The notes under the pieces were generated by a model, which saw nothing but the letters and a program-made list of their open reading frames with translations, was not told the DNA's origin and searched no databases. A DNA stretch of 64,000 bases from JAXLWB01 sp046328715 (GTDB lineage Bacteria > Chloroflexota > Anaerolineae > Caldilineales > Caldilineaceae): NCBI GenBank assembly GCA_046328715.1, contig JAXLWB010000007.1, positions 186,001 through 250,000 of the forward strand, written 5' to 3'. Positions 43,687 through 52,704 of the stretch are shown piece by piece. A program made the position numbers and the translations under genes. Numbering within the stretch: the first letter of the stretch is position 1; each line of letters begins with the position of its first letter.

Positions 43687-45873
43687 CTACTGTTTCATTG
43701 CCTGTGCTTTTTGTTTCACCTCAGCCAGATCACCCACAAAATAGAAAGCTTCCTCTGGCGTTTGATCCATGGCACCGTCGAGAATTGCCTGGCAACCCGC
43801 CACCGTCTTCGATACCTCAATCAACTGCCCAACCGCGCCCGTCCAGGGTTCAGCGCCATAGAAAGAATGAGTGAGGAAGCGATCCAACTTGCGCGCTCTT
43901 GGAATCTCCTGAGCCAGATTTGGATCGTCGTCGATGTACCAAAGATCGTTCACTGTCATTCGGTACTCTTCCATCGGCTGGCGCAGATCGCTGTAGCGTT
44001 GCAGCAATCGCCTGACCTGGTCTGCGACTCGACGAGGCTCAGGGGCAAGCGCATCTCTTTGCAGCAAGCGCGAGGTGGACCGTACCGGGTCAATCGCTGG
44101 AAAGAGCCGCGCCTTGGCCCGTGAGTAGTCAAAGGTAACGACCGCATCCAGATGCGAGAAGACTTCGGGCACCACTCCAACCGTGTGATTTCCGTGATAG
44201 AGCGTGGTGATGCCAGGATCAGCGTGGTTTTGTAACAGATCAGCCATACCTTCCACGGCTGCAAATTGACTATCAACAATCAGCAGAATCTCAATTCCCT
44301 CCTTGCGCATCGACTCGGCCACGGCCAGCGCACTTTCCACGGTTTGGCGCAATTGAGCGGGAGAATCATTACGTTTGCCAGCCACAAAGACCATTTTGTC
44401 ATCCACGCCCGACTCGCGCCAATAGAGTGTCTGGTCGGCAGCACGCAAGAGATCATTCTCCATCACCAGCAAGATGGTGACACCGCTGTGCAGTTTGTAG
44501 AAACTATAGATCAACTCCCCCAACAGCGTAACTAACCCGACGCCCGACAGCGGTGTGAAGACGCCAACCTGACCGCCGCGTGGCAGCGGAGCGAGCAGAT
44601 CGATGATCTTTATGCCAGTGGGCAGCTGCAAGGCAGACGTTTGGGGAGGTACTGTCTGTTGATTACGCTTTGGGATAGCTAACGCCAAACCGCCATCCAA
44701 TGCATTGCCACGCCCATCGACAATCCGTCCCAACCATTGTTTGCGCAAAGGAGAGTGAAGAGTGGCAATGGCTTTCTCCTCTTCCTGCTTGGCTGCAACG
44801 CCCAAGTAATGAGCAACTTCAGGGTTATAGTGAATTCTCGCCCAGTCACTTGGACTTCGGCCTGATTTGTCCCGCAAGTTGCGATCCGCTCCTTTTTCCA
44901 GCAGCAACTGCACCAATTCACCGTACTCGCGCAGCGCGGCCAGGTGCAGTGGCGTTTGGCCCATCGGTGAAGTGGCGTTCAACGCTGCACCGCGCCGGAG
45001 AAGCAGTTCGACAGTGGCGGGCTGACGCATCATGGTCGCCATGTGTAGGGCCGTCATTCCATAATGGTTGGGCTTGTCGATCTCGCTACCCTGGTCGAGC
45101 AGATAGGCGAGGATTTCTGCATCACCCGAGGCGGCACTGAGATGAATGGCTGTGCTGCCAATTGGCCAGTAGTGATGACCTAGCGCCATTTTCCATTCGG
45201 TCTTCGCCTCAAGCAGCGAGGGCTGTTGGGCGAGCAACTTCTTAATTTGTGTAAGACTGTGGTCGCGCAGGGCAATAAAAAACTGCACCTTGTTAGCAAA
45301 TTCGGGTTCTTGAGAAGGCTTGTTGGCCTGAAGTGTTTGTTTGACCATTGGAATCATCCTTTCGTGAAGTTGCTTGCGCCCATCGAAGAGCCGTTTCTTG
45401 ACCGTCGATACCGGTGTTTCCAGATAGGCTGCGATCTCTTTGTAGGAATATCCTTCGACATAGAAGAGCGCAAGCACAAGGCGCTGAGCCTCGTTGAGTG
45501 TCGCAATCGCCTCGCCAAGTTCCTGTTGCACAGTCCAATTGGTTACCGAATCGTGGTTCAGTGCAGCTGTGTAAAGTCCTTCGGCACGGTCGAGCGGCAC
45601 TGTAGAAAGCGTCTTCGCCCGGGTATGGCGATGCCCATTGCCTAGCACGATGCGCCGAAACCAGCCAGGAAAGGCCGCAGGTTCACGCAATTTGGCCAGG
45701 TTGATCCAGGCTTCCAGAAATGCCTCCTGCGTCACATCCTGAGCCAGGGTAGAATCGCCAACTACGGCATAGGCACTGGCATAGGCCATATCCTGAAAGC
45801 GGACGACAATCTGTCCAAAGGCGCTCTGATCGCCATGTTGAGCTGCTGAAACCAGCATTGTTAGATCAGTCAT
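43687..45873 (-). CDS. ECF sigma factor fused to ankyrin repeats and a degenerate F1-ATPase beta-like domain
   Basis: Single open frame of 728 residues with three parts. Residues 1-175 are an ECF-type sigma-70: region 2 around AYAVVGDSTLAQDVTQEAFL and PAAFPGWFRRIV, region 4 as LNEAQRLVLALFYVEGYSYK and EIAAYLETPVSTVKKRLF. Residues about 235-360 hold ankyrin repeats (GMTALHMATMMRQPATVELL, GQTPLHLAALREYGELVQLL). Residues about 375-728 align by eye with F1/V1 ATPase beta subunits: LGRIVDGRGNALDGG, LPTGIKIIDLLAPLPRGGQV, FPAIDPVRSTSRLLQ, VADQVRRLLQRYSDL, RARKLDRFLTHSFYGAEPWT, ILDGAMDQTPEEAFYFVG. The P-loop that should read GxxGxGKT is FTPLSGVGLVT (near 435), lacking Lys-Thr, so ATP hydrolysis is unlikely. 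The Walker-B Asp is kept (ILLIVDSQF). No stop or frameshift is seen. Function is unknown; it may be a sigma factor gated by protein contacts. Confidence 0.88.
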   Translation of the reverse strand: MTDLTMLVSAAQHGDQSAFGQIVVRFQDMAYASAYAVVGDSTLAQDVTQEAFLEAWINLAKLREPAAFPGWFRRIVLGNGHRHTRAKTLSTVPLDRAEGLYTAALNHDSVTNWTVQQELGEAIATLNEAQRLVLALFYVEGYSYKEIAAYLETPVSTVKKRLFDGRKQLHERMIPMVKQTLQANKPSQEPEFANKVQFFIALRDHSLTQIKKLLAQQPSLLEAKTEWKMALGHHYWPIGSTAIHLSAASGDAEILAYLLDQGSEIDKPNHYGMTALHMATMMRQPATVELLLRRGAALNATSPMGQTPLHLAALREYGELVQLLLEKGADRNLRDKSGRSPSDWARIHYNPEVAHYLGVAAKQEEEKAIATLHSPLRKQWLGRIVDGRGNALDGGLALAIPKRNQQTVPPQTSALQLPTGIKIIDLLAPLPRGGQVGVFTPLSGVGLVTLLGELIYSFYKLHSGVTILLVMENDLLRAADQTLYWRESGVDDKMVFVAGKRNDSPAQLRQTVESALAVAESMRKEGIEILLIVDSQFAAVEGMADLLQNHADPGITTLYHGNHTVGVVPEVFSHLDAVVTFDYSRAKARLFPAIDPVRSTSRLLQRDALAPEPRRVADQVRRLLQRYSDLRQPMEEYRMTVNDLWYIDDDPNLAQEIPRARKLDRFLTHSFYGAEPWTGAVGQLIEVSKTVAGCQAILDGAMDQTPEEAFYFVGDLAEVKQKAQAMKQ

Positions 45874-46210
45874 TGCGAGTTACGAATTACGAATTGCAGC
45901 GAGTTTGTATTGTTTACTTGCTACCTGCCACCTGCTTGTGAAGGCCCTCATTAGAAAGTGCCAAAGAACTGGTCAAAAGTTACCTGGATTGGTGGCTATT
46001 GTGGTCAAAAGTTTGCGCTGTTTGTGGAAAGAGTCTGTTCGGCGTATGATTGACACATTTCCCGTAGCGATGTAGTAGGACATAGGGTCCATTGAAAAAG
46101 TCATCAAGGGCATCTCTCTCTGTGCTCTCCGTGTCAAGCTCTGTGTCCTGGATTCTTGCGATTTCCCATTACAAACAAAAATTCCCAAAGTGTAAAGGAG
46201 CGATTTCATC

Positions 46211-47293
46211 ATGGCGCAATTTAATGGTCTCAACATGAACATGGGCAATCTTTCTCTGCTTTCTAAAGCAGAGACACGTTCGATCAGCCCCGAAAATTTT
46301 ACGGGAGCAAAGGGTGCAGGCGGGATGGCAACCGAAGGAACTGGTGCCAGTTGCGCGCGTGACCTCGGTCAAAGCTGGAAAATTTCACCGTCGATTGTGA
46401 TCAAATCAGGTGAGACCTTTACGCTGGCTGATATTGAGGGCGAAGGAGCGATTCAACAGATCTGGATGACACCGACCGGCAACTGGCGCTACAGCATCAT
46501 CCGCATCTACTGGGACGATCAAGAGCAGCCTTCGGTGGAATGTCCGGTAGGTGATTTCTTTGGCATGGGCTGGGGCAAGTTTGCGCCGCTCAACTCGCTG
46601 GCGGTTTGCGTCAATCCGGGCAGTGCCTTCAACTGCTACTGGGAGATGCCCTTTCGAAAGCGCTGTCGTATCACTTTTACCAACATTGCCGACGAAGAGA
46701 TGCGTCTCTATTACCAGATCAACTACACCTTGACCGAGGTGCCGGAACATGTCGGCTACTTCCACGCTCAGTTCCGCCGCAGTAACCCGCTGCCTTACAA
46801 GACCGATTATACGATCCTCGATGGGGTACGCGGGCAGGGGCATTATGTGGGTGTCTACATGGCCTGGGGCGTCAATAACACTGGCTGGTGGGGCGAGGGC
46901 GAGATCAAATTCTTTATGGATGGCGATAGCCAGTGGCCCACGATCTGCGGCACAGGCACCGAGGATTACTTCTGTGGTTCTTACAACTTTGAGAACAGAG
47001 AGACCAAACAATACCAGGAGTTCAGTACGCCCTATGCGGGTTTGCACCAGGTATTGCGCCCCGATGGCGTCTATCGCTCGCAGCAGCGCTTTGGCCTCTA
47101 TCGCTGGCATATCATGGACCCGATCCGCTTCCGCAAGGATCTGCGCGTGACGATCCAGGCTCTGGGCTGGCGTAGCGGCGGTCGTTACTTGCCTCTGCAA
47201 GACGACATCGCCTCAGTTGCCTTCTGGTATCAAAGCTTGCCCACCGCGCCCTTCCCCGCCCTGCCCGATCGAGATTATTTGGAAGTGATTTAA
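46211..47293 (+). CDS. GH172 family (DUF2961) glycoside hydrolase
   Basis: Protein of 360 residues matching DUF2961, now glycoside hydrolase family 172, whose studied members act on alpha-fructofuranose or D-arabinofuranose linkages. Family features are the opening AETRSISPENFTGAKGAGGMA, the double-jelly-roll-like core with VECPVGDFFGMGWGK, and the catalytic-region GTGTEDYFCGSYNF with its conserved Glu. No signal peptide, so it is predicted to be cytoplasmic. The ATG at 46211 has GGAG 10-12 bases ahead. It stands alone, divergent from the sigma-fusion gene across 337 bp in which I see no gene or clear promoter. It may be part of arabinan or fructan use. Confidence 0.87.
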   Translation: MAQFNGLNMNMGNLSLLSKAETRSISPENFTGAKGAGGMATEGTGASCARDLGQSWKISPSIVIKSGETFTLADIEGEGAIQQIWMTPTGNWRYSIIRIYWDDQEQPSVECPVGDFFGMGWGKFAPLNSLAVCVNPGSAFNCYWEMPFRKRCRITFTNIADEEMRLYYQINYTLTEVPEHVGYFHAQFRRSNPLPYKTDYTILDGVRGQGHYVGVYMAWGVNNTGWWGEGEIKFFMDGDSQWPTICGTGTEDYFCGSYNFENRETKQYQEFSTPYAGLHQVLRPDGVYRSQQRFGLYRWHIMDPIRFRKDLRVTIQALGWRSGGRYLPLQDDIASVAFWYQSLPTAPFPALPDRDYLEVI

Positions 47294-47336
47294 GAAGAGT
47301 AGCAAAGGGGCAGAGTGGCAGAGTAAATTTCGTCTT

Positions 47337-47392
47337 CCTTCTGTCCGTGTTTAGTCTTTGTGCGAGTGGACTGACTAAACATGGACAGAAGG
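47337..47392. terminator. 20-bp inverted repeat after GH172 gene
   Basis: Arms 47337-47356 and 47373-47392 with a single mismatch (a G-U pair in RNA) and a 16-nt loop lie between convergent genes. Confidence 0.65.
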
Positions 47393-47432
47393 AACGCGAA
47401 AGTATTTTACTTGCAACCCGCAACCCGCTTTT

Positions 47433-47813
47433 CTACCCCTCTCGAATCTCAATATAGTACGGTTCTGTTTTCCGAAACATACCAATTAGCCCAAAAAGTC
47501 GCTTCTGCCAGCCATATTTCTGGGTGATGATTTGATCAGCGTGTTTATGCGCCTCCTGCGGAAGGAGCCGTGCTATACCGCTTTGCACCTCTCCCAAGGG
47601 TTTGCCGGAGCGGTCGCAGGGGCCGACTTGGACTTTGCCGTTGTTGCGGATGCGCTTCACCTTGCCCGATTCGCCGGAGGTGAAGACATAGATCTTGTCC
47701 CCTTCCTGGGCAAACCAAACCGGGGTCACCACGGCGACCCCGGTCTTGCGATAGGTGGTGAGGTTCATAAAGCTATGACCTTGCAGATGAGGAAATGACG
47801 TTTTTGAGGGCAT
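47433..47813 (-). CDS. PPOX-class (F420- or flavin-binding) split-barrel protein
   Basis: Small protein of 126 residues with the pyridoxamine-5'-phosphate-oxidase-like split-barrel pattern (YRKTGVAVVTPVWFAQEGDK, IYVFTSGESGKVKRIRNNGK, VQVGPCDRSGKPLG). Members of the PPOX class reduce substrates with F420H2, or bind FMN or heme. The GKVKRIRNNG region is typical of the cofactor-phosphate contact. The ATG at 47813 has GGAG seven bases ahead; an internal ATG 16 residues in is another possible start. The specific substrate is unknown. Confidence 0.8.
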   Translation of the reverse strand: MPSKTSFPHLQGHSFMNLTTYRKTGVAVVTPVWFAQEGDKIYVFTSGESGKVKRIRNNGKVQVGPCDRSGKPLGEVQSGIARLLPQEAHKHADQIITQKYGWQKRLFGLIGMFRKTEPYYIEIREG

Positions 47814-47850
47814 ACAGAAACTCCGTAGAAATAAGGCAACGATTCAACAT

Positions 47851-47933
47851 TAGAGACGCGGATATTTGGTAACGCAGATTTCTGCGGTAGAGACAAGCGA
47901 GCCGCACATCCTAATATCCGTGTCTCTACCGCA
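47851..47933. repeat. Overlapping inverted repeats with alternative pairing
   Basis: Arm 47913-47928 can pair with 47851-47866 (16 bp, one mismatch), while 47921-47933 can pair perfectly with 47883-47895 (13 bp). The two hairpins share bases and exclude each other. The region lies between the PPOX and Nnr genes and has no ORF. Confidence 0.5.
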
Positions 47934-47997
47934 CTCTGAGCAGTTACAAAATAAGCACAGATTTACAACAAGTAAAACAAGGATGACAAGAGCAACA

Positions 47998-49575
47998 TTA
48001 TCTTGTCATCAACCTTCCTAATACATCCGATGCCAACACGCCAGCTCGACCAATCTCCGCTTCGCAGCGCAACCCAGCCTGCCCATGTAGCCAACTACCC
48101 AAACAGGCTGCTTGAAACGATTCGACGCCCTGTGTCATCAGCCCGGCAATCGTACCGGCCAGCACGTCGCCAGTTCCCGCCGTGGCTAAGGCGGGTGTGG
48201 CAATCGGCAGCACCGCCAATCGGCCATCCGGGTCGGCGATGACGGTGTAGGGGCCTTTCAGCAGCACCACACATTGCCACTCCGCCGCCTTCTGACGAGC
48301 GAGTTGCCAGCGATTATCAGTCACTTCCTTGACCGAAATGTTACAGAGCCGCGACATCTCCGCCGGATGGGGAGTGATGACACTGTGCATAGGCAGGGCA
48401 GTATGCCAATCGCTCATTTGGGCGACGATATTAAGTCCATCGGCGTCCACAACCATTCGTAATTCGTAACTCGTAACTCGTAATTCTGCGAGTAGCCTAG
48501 CTACAAATTCTCTGGTCGCATCTGTGTTGCCGAGACCGCAGCCAAGGAGTAGAACATTATACCCTTCGAGGGACGTTACTAATTTGTCGGCTGCGTCACT
48601 GTTGAGAAAGCCATCGCTGTGTGGCAATGGCAGCCAGGTCGATTCAACTAGTTTGGCGGCGGCAATGCTCCAGACTGGCTGAGCGACTGCCCCTGTCACC
48701 AATCCTGCACCGACGCGTCCTGCCGCAGCCAGTGAAAGATAAGCTGCACCCGGATAATTGACACAACCGACCGCTGCCATCAGTTTGCCAAAGGTACCTT
48801 TGTGGCTCAGCCGAGGACGTTGCGGCAGCCAGGGCTGCACCATCTCGGCGCTTAGCACAAAGGTTTTCAACCCAGCGCTGAGGTCGGGTGCAATGCCAAT
48901 ATCCGTCACGACGATTTCGCCGCAAAGTTCAGCGCCCGGAAACAGATAATGTCCCACTTTGGCGTGAGCAAAGGTCACTGTCAGATCAGCGGGCAAAGTG
49001 TGTGGATCAACCGCACCGGTGTCGCAGTTCAAGCCACTGGGACAATCTACCGCAACGACGTGCAGGGGGGAATCGCCTTGTCGGCGTGCTTTCACTTGCT
49101 CGCCTACCAGATCCAAGATGGCGGCCAACTGGCCTTCAACTGCTCGATTCGCGCCTGTGCCTAAGAGTGCATCGACCACGATCGACGATTCGCTCAGCCA
49201 GCCACGAAGCTGAGCAAGATCAGGATCACTATCGGCATGCTGGATCGGAATTCCCAACGCCGCTAGTTTGGCAAGATGTTGTTCATAGTCGTGTGCCGGG
49301 TCGGTCTGGCGCTTCCAAAGGTAGACACGCGCTGTAATCGCCATTTCGTGCAAGTAACGAGCGCAGACTAATCCATCGCCGCCATTGTTGCCAGGACCAA
49401 CTAAAAGCAGACAAGGAGAGGGGGAGAGAGGGAAAGGGGGAGAGGGTCGTAAAATGACTTCTGCGACTGACTTGCCAGCAAGCTCCATCATGGTCGCATA
49501 GGAGTGTCCACCGGCATCGGCGCGGTGCTCCAATTCCTGCATCTCCGCCACCGTCACTAAAAAAGGATTCCCCAT
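47998..49575 (-). CDS. nnr: Bifunctional NAD(P)H-hydrate epimerase / ADP-dependent dehydratase
   Basis: Metabolite-repair enzyme of 525 residues that restores damaged NADHX/NADPHX. The N-terminal YjeF epimerase domain (about 1-230) has VGPGNNGGDGLVCARYL and VVAVDCPSGLNCDTG. The C-terminal dehydratase of ribokinase-like fold (about 250-520) has the hallmark LATAGTGDVLAGTIAGLM and VITPHPAEMSRL. The ATG at 49575 follows GGAGG. It is the last of a two-gene run with the YesL-like membrane protein, 25 bp apart. The domain order and size are normal for the bacterial fusion. Confidence 0.93.
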   Translation of the reverse strand: MGNPFLVTVAEMQELEHRADAGGHSYATMMELAGKSVAEVILRPSPPFPLSPSPCLLLVGPGNNGGDGLVCARYLHEMAITARVYLWKRQTDPAHDYEQHLAKLAALGIPIQHADSDPDLAQLRGWLSESSIVVDALLGTGANRAVEGQLAAILDLVGEQVKARRQGDSPLHVVAVDCPSGLNCDTGAVDPHTLPADLTVTFAHAKVGHYLFPGAELCGEIVVTDIGIAPDLSAGLKTFVLSAEMVQPWLPQRPRLSHKGTFGKLMAAVGCVNYPGAAYLSLAAAGRVGAGLVTGAVAQPVWSIAAAKLVESTWLPLPHSDGFLNSDAADKLVTSLEGYNVLLLGCGLGNTDATREFVARLLAELRVTSYELRMVVDADGLNIVAQMSDWHTALPMHSVITPHPAEMSRLCNISVKEVTDNRWQLARQKAAEWQCVVLLKGPYTVIADPDGRLAVLPIATPALATAGTGDVLAGTIAGLMTQGVESFQAACLGSWLHGQAGLRCEAEIGRAGVLASDVLGRLMTR

Positions 49576-49600
49576 CTCTCCACCTCCCTATCACCCTAAC

Positions 49601-50239
49601 TTACCCTCTTCGATCCACCTCAAACTCCGGCGGCGGTGCGGCGAGTCCCATCTCTTGCAGTAGGCCCACGGTGCCAATGTTCTGTGTCAGCGCAATCAAC
49701 GCTGGTAGAAGCAGCGGCAACGGCAAGACCACCGCGACCGAAATGACGATCCACAAAATCTGAAAGAGCAGGAGCAACAGCGTATAGAGCGGATACTTGG
49801 CGGTCAACAGCGCCGCGTTGCGAAGGGCCAGGCGAATGTTTGGTTCATCCTGTTGCCAATAGAGCGGGTAGACATATTGCGCCAGCATCAACCAAACCAG
49901 TAGGATCCAGAGCCACATCAGGCTTAAATAGCGGATGACCCCGGCGCTGTTGGCATAAAACCAAATGTTAAAGACCAGCGCCGGAGGAACCAGAACGCTG
50001 AACAGAAATAGAATGTAGCCACGCCGCACATGGCTACGTGCACTCTCCCAAAAGAAGCCTGAATCAGCCCGTTTGTAGTTGGCCAGCCGATTGGCTACCT
50101 GTTGAATGCCCATGCTGGCCGGCGCACAAGTCACCACGAGAAGTGTCCCCGCCCACCAGAGTAGGCTCAACCCGACACACAAAAAGAGTTCTTCGTAGGC
50201 GGTTCTGATCACGCGCCACATCATGGTAAATGCCTTCAT
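49601..50239 (-). CDS. YesL/DUF624-like membrane protein
   Basis: Integral membrane protein of 212 residues with about five hydrophobic segments (about 15-40, 75-95, 105-128, 150-170, 172-195). The spacing, the conserved N-terminal LSLLWWAGTLLVVTCAPASMG and the RGYILFLFSVLVPP start of the third helix match the YesL/DUF624 type found near sugar-utilisation genes in Firmicutes and Chloroflexota. Its biochemical role is not established. It is just upstream of nnr and downstream of the MmyB-type regulator on the same strand. Confidence 0.75.
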   Translation of the reverse strand: MKAFTMMWRVIRTAYEELFLCVGLSLLWWAGTLLVVTCAPASMGIQQVANRLANYKRADSGFFWESARSHVRRGYILFLFSVLVPPALVFNIWFYANSAGVIRYLSLMWLWILLVWLMLAQYVYPLYWQQDEPNIRLALRNAALLTAKYPLYTLLLLLFQILWIVISVAVVLPLPLLLPALIALTQNIGTVGLLQEMGLAAPPPEFEVDRRG

Positions 50240-50323
50240 CGTGGATCCTCGTTGAATTTAATCTCCTAATCTCCGATCTCTAGGATCATTGAGATTAAGA
50301 GACTGAGAGATTGAGAGATTATT

Positions 50324-51208
50324 TTACTCTGCCTCGTACGGCCAAGCGATAAATTTCTGTACGCCGATGCCCTTGCGATTGATGATCGACTCGACCGCTT
50401 CGGAGGTATGGCGGGTGCGCGGCAAAAAGGTGACAAGATAGAGCGCCCCTTCGCTGGTTAAGGTGGCGCTGACGTGCGAAACAAAGCTCACTGCCCCATA
50501 GGCGGGGTGATGATACTCGTAGCTCGACCACTCAAAGGTGAGTTCTTCGGCGTAAATTTGCGTGTTAAACCAAATATCACGAAACGAAGGATACTCCGAT
50601 ACCTCAGCCAGGATCGCCTTGAAACGCGGCGTGTAGCGATATTTGAGCGATGCCATGCGAAAAAAGAGCACGACACTGGTGGCACGGGCAAACCAATGCT
50701 CGCCCAACATCGAGCGGAAGGGTGACTGGGGTGAAAAGACAAAGCGCATCAAGTTAAACCCGCTGGCAAAGGAAGGAGCATTCTGCAACATCGTCTCTGG
50801 TACACAGAGCAGTTCTGTAACGACTGTGTTGCCTGCAATCACATTGGCATAGGGATCGTGGAGATAGGCGGGCACACGCACATCGCCGAGCAACCGGGTC
50901 AGCGTGCGCAAGGTTTCTTCTGAACGGTCGCGGATCGTCTTGTGGGGGGCAGAATCGACTTCGGCGGCTGCGGTGTAAAGCTCCACCTGTTCACCGGCAG
51001 TCAGTTTGAGCGCGCGTGCCAACTGCGTCAGCGTCTGCGGGTCGAGATTCATCTTTTTGCCCTGCTCCAACTGGGCAATCGTCTTCTCGGCCAGGTTCGC
51101 TTCCTTAGCCAGCTTGCTCTGCGTCCACACCCCCATCCCGCGCGCCGAAAACTCAATATGCTCTTCACGCAGCGCAGCGATCAATTTGCCAAATTCTTTA
51201 CGGTTCAT
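50324..51208 (-). CDS. XRE-type transcriptional regulator with MmyB-like ligand domain
   Basis: DNA-binding regulator of 294 residues. An N-terminal HTH_XRE domain (about 5-75: WTQSKLAKEANLAEKTIAQL) is followed by an MmyB-type ligand-binding domain (about 100-270), recognisable from VPAYLHDPYANVIAGNTVVT, NLMRFVFSP and FEWSSYEYHHPAYGAVSFVS. Such regulators often sense a fatty acid or small hydrophobic compound. The ATG at 51208 is used. It is upstream of, and likely read with, the membrane protein and nnr. Target genes are unknown. Confidence 0.87.
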   Translation of the reverse strand: MNRKEFGKLIAALREEHIEFSARGMGVWTQSKLAKEANLAEKTIAQLEQGKKMNLDPQTLTQLARALKLTAGEQVELYTAAAEVDSAPHKTIRDRSEETLRTLTRLLGDVRVPAYLHDPYANVIAGNTVVTELLCVPETMLQNAPSFASGFNLMRFVFSPQSPFRSMLGEHWFARATSVVLFFRMASLKYRYTPRFKAILAEVSEYPSFRDIWFNTQIYAEELTFEWSSYEYHHPAYGAVSFVSHVSATLTSEGALYLVTFLPRTRHTSEAVESIINRKGIGVQKFIAWPYEAE

Positions 51209-51369
51209 AGTGGGGTATTATCACTGTCATTTTTCTGCCACTTCAATCGCCATTTCTCTGATTGTACACTGCCAAAAAGCAATCGGCAATCTGTTCGAAA
51301 GCTGGGGATTTTTCACTAGAGCAAGATTGGTTATTGAGGTAGAATGAAAGTGAAAGTCGTAGTACCTGT

Positions 51370-52482
51370 TTGGGCTTTATTTCCCAGTTGATGGTTTTAG
51401 TCGGCGTAGTTTTTATGAAATTATATTTTGCGCAAAATGCTTCTGCTGTCCACTGGCGAAGATACGCCCTCTTTCTGAGTTTGCTCTATTTTGTTGCTGC
51501 GTGTGTCTCACCTGCACTGTTGATGAGATCTAGGATTCAGTATGGTCTGGAGTTGTTAGTAGGTGGCTGGCTGGCAGTTCTTTTCAGGCTAAATTTTGCG
51601 TGGTTGGCAAACCCCTGTTATTTTGCCGCTTTAATCTGTTTTATCCATTGGCGGCGCGGCGCAAAGATAGTGTATAGCTCTCTTGCACTCTTCTTTGCAC
51701 TGCTAACACTCCGGCTTTTCTCAAATCCTATAGGTGAGATGGGTGGTTTACTTGTCGGTTTTGGAGCGGGTTTCTACTTCTGGATGATAAGTATTCTGAT
51801 CCTATTTTACGCCGCATTGGCAGATACAAAAACAGGCGATGCCTTTTTTCGATATACGCTACCCAAGGTGCGCTTAGGAGAACGGTCATTTCCGAGTGCA
51901 TTGCTTGTTACACTGTTGCTTTCGTTGCCAGCAATCACAGTCGGCGGTTGGTATTTGAGTAAATCTTATATCTCTTATCGAGAATATCAAGAGTATCGTC
52001 GCAATCATCCAATCCAAATCAATTACGCTGCCACAAGCGAAGCTGTCGCAAAATCTGAATCGATCAGTCTCGTTGGTGGTAGCGACAGTGCAATTGATTG
52101 GAATCAAGATGGTCAACTGGATGTGGTTTATATCAGCATGAATCTGGCTGGAGTAGAGCCAGGCAATTATTACTGGTCTGCATCGATGACAGCAGATAAA
52201 CAATCCGGCTCATATTCAGAAAAGAAAATTTACAGTGAGGAAGGTGATGGATGGTTTGATACATCAACACCTATCACCATGAGTGTACCAGCAAATTATA
52301 TGACTCGAGTCAATCACAATGGTACTTACCGAGTACATCTTCAACTGGTACAAAATTGGGATGATTCAGAAAAGCGCACTATATATTATATCCAAGGAGA
52401 GTACATCACAAAGCCCTATAATTCTCGCCAGTTTTTACCTGTGGATAGAGGCGAAAGACCGCCGTTGGATTCGAGCAAGTAA
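51370..52482 (+). CDS. Unknown multi-spanning membrane protein with extracytoplasmic domain
   Basis: Protein of up to 370 residues with no recognised family. About five or six hydrophobic segments fill residues 1-200. The remainder is a polar domain, probably outside the membrane, containing SAIDWNQDGQLDVVYISM, an FG-GAP/EF-hand-like Asp-rich calcium loop. The frame opens at a TTG (51370), but an ATG at 51391 or 51415 may be the real start. The DNA looks more A/T-rich than its neighbours, a possible sign of transfer (not measured). It is flanked by an upstream regulator on the opposite strand and by a gene-poor stretch. Confidence 0.7.
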   Translation: MGFISQLMVLVGVVFMKLYFAQNASAVHWRRYALFLSLLYFVAACVSPALLMRSRIQYGLELLVGGWLAVLFRLNFAWLANPCYFAALICFIHWRRGAKIVYSSLALFFALLTLRLFSNPIGEMGGLLVGFGAGFYFWMISILILFYAALADTKTGDAFFRYTLPKVRLGERSFPSALLVTLLLSLPAITVGGWYLSKSYISYREYQEYRRNHPIQINYAATSEAVAKSESISLVGGSDSAIDWNQDGQLDVVYISMNLAGVEPGNYYWSASMTADKQSGSYSEKKIYSEEGDGWFDTSTPITMSVPANYMTRVNHNGTYRVHLQLVQNWDDSEKRTIYYIQGEYITKPYNSRQFLPVDRGERPPLDSSK

Positions 52483-52704
52483 TCATACAACCAACTTTTG
52501 TCCACTCGTCTGAAGTTCATACGGCTGCACCAGCACATCCGCTGGTAACCAAGTCCTGATTGTAACTTGCGGATCACCGCGAAAGAGGACAACGGCGATG
52601 AGAATTTCAGAAACTGTGCCCGTGAGCCAAGATAAGGTCCAGATCGGGGTCAAGCCACGAGCATCCATGACATGCAGATCAGGATGGATAGTGTTCTGCC
52701 TCAT
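52483..52704 (-). CDS. Small hypothetical protein (weak)
   Basis: 73-codon frame from an ATG at 52704. It overlaps by ATGA the stop of another short frame (start near 52797, MRLRWQKLTLWDAADGTPE-type sequence). Together they may be one decayed gene of about 105 codons or two tiny coupled genes. No family is recognised. Apart from this, 52705-52902 holds only the start of the second frame and A/T-rich sequence ahead of the HD gene. Confidence 0.25.
   Translation of the reverse strand: MRQNTIHPDLHVMDARGLTPIWTLSWLTGTVSEILIAVVLFRGDPQVTIRTWLPADVLVQPYELQTSGQKLVV

Noticed and set aside
46406..47200. 264-codon minus-strand ORF opposite the GH172 gene
   Set aside because: The plus-strand frame has clear family motifs. 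The antisense frame has none and reflects codon bias.
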